A stretch of DNA of 64,000 nucleotides from Rotaria sordida (taxonomy: Eukaryota > Rotifera > Eurotatoria > Philodinida > Philodinidae). Every line of letters starts with the position of its first letter. Position 1 is the first letter of the stretch. The position numbers and the translations under genes were made by a program. The stretch lies in NCBI GenBank assembly GCA_905250125.1, contig CAJNOL010000095.1, positions 124,001-188,000 on the forward strand, given 5' to 3'. The notes below the pieces were generated by a model. The model searched no databases and had not been told where the DNA came from. It saw nothing but the letters and a program-made list of their open reading frames with translations. Shown one piece after another: positions 60,092 through 64,000 of the stretch.

Positions 60092-62449
60092 CAAGTACAA
60101 CTCGACGAGCTCTATCTAATGGTGTCCTTGGATCAATCGTCATCCAAACCATTGGTGAGAAAATCTCAAAATACTAGATTTTCACTATGTATATGGTTAC
60201 TAAAACCTGCCCACATTCGCCCAGGAAAGTGTTCCAAGTGTTCCAGCCGGGTTGCAAGTACAACTCGACGAGCTCTATCTAATGGTGTCCTTGGATCAAT
60301 CATCATCCAAACCATTGGTGAGAAAATCTCAAAATACTAGATTTTCACTATGTATATGGTTACTAAAGCCTGCCCATATTCGCCCAAGAACGTGTTCCAA
60401 GGGTTTCAGTCGGGTTGCAAGTACAACGCGACGAGCTCTATCTAATGGTAACCTTGGATGAATCGTAATCCAAACCATTGGTGAGAAAATCTCAAAATAG
60501 CAGATTTTCACTATGTATATGGTTACTAAAACCTACCCATATTCGTCCAGGAACGTGTTCCAAGTGTTCCAGTCGGGTTGCAAGTACAACGCGACGAGCT
60601 CTATCTAATTGTAACGTCGGATGAATCGTAATCGAAACCATTGGTGAGAAAATCCCAAAATCCCAGATTTTCACTATGTATATGGTCACTAAAACCTTCG
60701 CATATTCCGCGAGGAAGGTGTTCAAGTGTTGCAGCTCGGTTCCAAGTACAACTGGATGAGTTCTATCAGTTAGTGTATACGGATTGTTCACGATCCATAC
60801 GCTTTCTACAGAAATCATGAAATAATGGTTTACCACCGTAAGTCGTAGAACTATCGAAACTAGTTGCGTTTTTGATTTGTCGTGTAAATCAGTTTAAGCT
60901 GTTTGCTTCATTTTTTAAGTATGAATTTACGAACTCCACTAATTGGTAAAATTTGATTTTTTTTTGTCAAGACCCAGCCCTTCGACACACTTTATATAAA
61001 AGGTATATGCGACACGAGTCTCATCAGCACTTACATTTATAAAAGGAGAAAACTGCTTACGAAAATTGTGCTACCAAAGTTGTTGCTTTTTTAGTGTGAA
61101 AACCAGGCTATTGACTGAGTTTCTGACATTTTATAAAGCATTACTACATAGAATATTCAGAAAACAGTCATTGTTGCTGGCTGAGGACGGAAATATTATC
61201 ACCGGAAATCTCAAACTGTTTAGAATTGAATAGATTAAGAACAATATGCTGTTAACGAGATACTATCGGCATATAAAAGACAGCATTGACAATTCTGCTT
61301 GTGTTTTGATTGATCCAAGGATATCAATCGATAGAGCTCGTCAAGTTGTACTTGGAACCAGTGTGGAACACTTCGAGCACATTCCTGGACGAATATGGGA
61401 AGGTTTTAGTGACCATACACATAGTGGAAAGGTACTATTTTGGGGATTTTCTCACGAATGGTTTGGATTATGGCTGATCCAAGGTTACCATTAGATAGAG
61501 CTCGTCGAGTTATACTTGGAACCGGATTGGAACACTTGGAACACATACCTAAACGAATATGGGAAGGTTTTAGTGATCATACACATAGTGAAAAGGTACT
61601 ATTTTGAGATTTTCTCACCAACGGTTTGGATTACGATTGATCCAAAGTTACCATTAGATAGAGCTCGTCGAGTTGTACTTGGAACCGGGTTGGAACACTT
61701 GGAACACATTCCTGGACGAATTTGAGAAGGTTTTAGTAAGTGGGTTTGCCTTTTCCCATAGAAAAATGGCAGTATTTTGGATTTTTCTCACGATTGATTT
61801 GGGCTATGGAAAATCCAAGATTACCATTAGATAGAGCTCATCGAGTTGTATTTGGAAGCGGGTTGGAATACTTGGAACACATTCCTGGACGAATATGGGA
61901 AGGTTTTAGTAAGTAGGTTTGCCTTTTCCCATAGAAAAACGGCAGTATTTTGGATTTTTCTCACGATTGATTTGGGCTATGGAAAATCCAAGGTTACCAT
62001 TAGATAGAGCTCGTTGAGTTGTACTTGGAACCGGGTTGGAACACTTGGAACACGTTCCTGGACGAATATGGGCAGGTTTTAGTAACCATATACATAGTGA
62101 AAATCTGCTATTTTGAGATTTTCTCACCAATGATTTGGATTACGATTCATCCAAGAACACCATCAGATAGAGCTCGTCGCGTTGTACTTGGAACTCGGCT
62201 GGAACACTTGGAACACGTTCCTGGACGAATATGGGCAGGTTTTAGTAAGTAGGTTTGGTTTTTCCTTTAGAAAAAGAGCAGTATTTTGGATTTTTCTCAC
62301 GATTGGTTTGGGTTATGGAAAATCCAAAGTTACCATTAGATAGAGCTCGTTGAGTTCTACTTGGAACACTGATTGGAACACTTGGAACACTTTCCTGAGC
62401 GAATATGGGAAGGATTTACTCGAATATGGTGCTAACTTCACCTACGTAA

Positions 62450-62709
62450 ATACTTTTTCTTAATAATTATCAAGATCAATCATCGATTGTTGTTGATACT
62501 GAACTTCAAAGTAAAAAAAAGAGAGATATTTTTTGTTTTATTTAATTTTAAAAATAGATATTAAAATTGATTGGTCATCACCTGGAGAAATATTTACTGT
62601 TGGTGGACATAAACATTTAAATGATATTAATTATACAAATCAAATTATATTTTATACTCGTCGAAGAGAATTTTTACATCGTGTTTATATTCCACAAGTC
62701 GTTTGTTGA
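62450..62709 (+). CDS. small coding fragment, unidentified, abutting the foldback element
   Basis: The frame opens right after the foldback terminus (62450-62510: NNYQDQSSIVVDTELQ), crosses a 47-bp GT-AG intron and continues 62558-62709 (IDWSSPGEIFTVGGHKHLND, then YTRRREFLHRVYIPQVVC) to TGA 62707-62709. Codon use and the intron look like the real genes of this window. No start codon is present between the element and the first exon, so the 5' part is missing or displaced. Family not recognised. Confidence 0.4.
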
Positions 62710-63177
62710 GAGTTTTTAGAAGAAAAGACCTAGTTTATTAATCAAGTTAGAATATTAATAAAAGAAATATATGAAGATTTTATCCCTTAGGATCATCATC
62801 TCTAAGTCTAGACGAAGAATTTTATTAACTTACAATTAATTTAATTAGTATGTATGGTATTGACTATAAATTTGCACTTAATTTCTAATAGAAAAAAGAA
62901 AGAAATATTCTATGCACTAAAATTTAATTATACAGAGAAAGAAAGATGATGAAATCGAAATTAAGATAAAAACATAGAGATGATATTGGTTAGTGTTTCT
63001 TTGGAACTGAATCAAGTGGAAACTTATCTTTGATATTAGTATCAGTCTATCTGTAAATAAAAGAGACTCAACTTTTTGCATGATTATCCGTATCAGCACG
63101 ATGCACAATGGATTAGAGCTTCTGATTATTGTTCATTACGATTTAGAATGATCATATTTATTTGAATATACAATGTG
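62710..63177. other. no gene seen
   Basis: A/T-rich stretch between the coding fragment and the element at 63178. ORF 62917-63108 (-) has no support. Confidence 0.4.
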
Positions 63178-63948
63178 CATAGGCTAATCAAAAAATTCTC
63201 GGAACATCTTGGTTTTTATTAAATAAATGATAATTTCTAAAAATCTTATTTCATTACATGTTCAAGGTACTTGTCCCTGTTTGTCATACGAAGTCTCATC
63301 TAATTAACTCAATTATTACATATCTATTGTAATCGGAAATGCGATATGGAATGAGGCTTCCTGGTTACAGCTTGTTTTAAAGATTTGAAATGAGAATCAC
63401 TGCCTAATTAATAGTGAGGATGCGTTTCGATGGGTGAGCGGCAGTGGCTGAGAAAAAGAAACTCAGGATGAGCGAAAATACATCAGTGGCAATCAGGAGA
63501 AGTGACAGGACGATGATAAGTGAGTAAAAATCCGGATATTGGAGATTTGAGGATGGACAATTAATGGTCAGAGTGAAAGTGAGTTAGTATGAGAAAACGA
63601 TAGTGGATGGATGTATGAGATTATAATTTAGATCCATCAACCGTCTATTTTTATCTATCCTGAGTCCCTCTTTCTCAGCCACTATCGCTCATTCATCGAA
63701 ACTCATCTTCATTATTAATTAGGCAGTGATTCTCATTTCAAATCTTTAAAACAAGCTGTAACCAGAAAGCCTCATTCCATATCACATTTTCGATTTCAAA
63801 AAATATGTAACAATTGAGTTAATTGGATGAGACTTCGTGTGACAAATAAGAACAAGTAACTTGAACGTTTAATGAAATAAGGTTTTCGAAATTACCATCT
63901 ATTTAATAAAAAACAAACATGTTCCGAAAACTTTTTCATCACGCTATG
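63178..63948. mobile_element. long palindromic TIR element
   Basis: Left end CATAGGCTAATCAAAAAATT pairs with the right end (inverted) CATAGCGTGATGAAAAAGTT, both followed by CTCGGAACAT or TTCGGAACAT. The arms pair over about 300 bp, including CTGCCTAATTAATA and TCTCAGCCACT. Mariner-like end; TA follows the right end but TG precedes the left. Non-coding. Confidence 0.6.
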
Positions 63949-64000
63949 TAAAAAAAAGAGAGAATAGGAATAAAACAGCAAGTGATATCATATTTGGTCG

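Larger units (their letters stand above)
59308..62447. mobile_element. large foldback element built of two opposed ~160-bp repeat arrays
   Basis: Outer terminal repeat ACGTAGGTGAAGTTAGCACC: at the right it is intact (inverted, ending 62447). At the left it is split after ACGTA by a MITE (59313-59530) and resumes GGTGAAGTTAGCACC at 59533. Inside, about seven copies of a 160-172 bp unit (with TGTTCCAAGTGTTCCAGCC and CGACGAGCTCTATCTAATGG) run one way to about 60780, and about seven run the other way from about 61300. The spacer between, about 60840-61250, looks unique. No transposase seen. All ORFs here (60119-62252) are repeat artefacts. The structure resembles Foldback/Galileo-type elements. 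Confidence 0.7.

Noticed and set aside
60119..62252. Several 60-114 codon ORFs on both strands
   Set aside because: They repeat the same peptide because they lie in the ~160-bp arrays of the foldback element; none has domain similarity or splice context.
59540..62440. Regular repeats considered as a CRISPR-like array
   Set aside because: Units are 160-172 bp, diverged, contiguous and inverted in the second half; the window is eukaryotic.

Overview
The window looks like nuclear DNA of a small-genome animal. It is very A+T-rich, and the genes are conserved animal housekeeping genes split by many short (about 45-75 bp) A/T-rich introns, mostly GT-AG. Compact introns, decayed duplicate-looking genes and many short terminal-inverted-repeat elements fit a bdelloid rotifer; this is inference, because no rRNA or organism-specific marker is present. 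A run of 10 N at 60082-60091 marks an assembly gap.

Layout. 1-3.7 kb: a decayed coding exon carrying a hAT-like element, plus two foldback elements. 4-10.9 kb: PARP1 (17 exons, one AT-AC intron, a transposon copy in its longest intron). 11.6-12.8 kb: nested palindromes. 13.7 kb: MRTO4. 16-18.5 kb: repeats and a doubtful gene remnant. 19.3 kb: CHMP4 (ESCRT-III). 21.8-29.6 kb: TPP2 (23 exons), followed after only 161 bp by CDK5RAP3 (11 exons) on the same strand. 34.4-37 kb: an intronless USP-type deubiquitinase on the minus strand. 41-44 kb: two small membrane proteins. 44.4-45 kb: a dead OSTC copy (minus). 45.8-47.4 kb: IDH3G. 49.9 kb: a predicted four-helix membrane protein. 51.5-52.2 kb: a Tigger/pogo deletion derivative. 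52.5-54.1 kb: a decayed PDCD4. 57.7-58.3 kb: a MORN-repeat gene. 58.7-62.4 kb: foldback elements, one with two opposed ~160-bp repeat arrays. 62.45-62.7 kb: a small unidentified coding piece. 63.2-63.9 kb: another palindromic element.

The genes do not form one pathway. Several touch protein turnover and quality control (TPP2 peptidase, CDK5RAP3 of the UFM1 system, the USP, CHMP4), which may be chance. The most notable signals are the AT-AC intron in PARP1, two multi-lesion pseudogenes that keep their introns, a hAT-like element inside a coding exon, a TA-target MITE inside the terminal repeat of a larger foldback element, a 45-codon fusion-like remnant of a pogo transposase, and a TPP2-CDK5RAP3 gap that resembles an operon junction. 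No CRISPR, tRNA or rRNA gene was seen.
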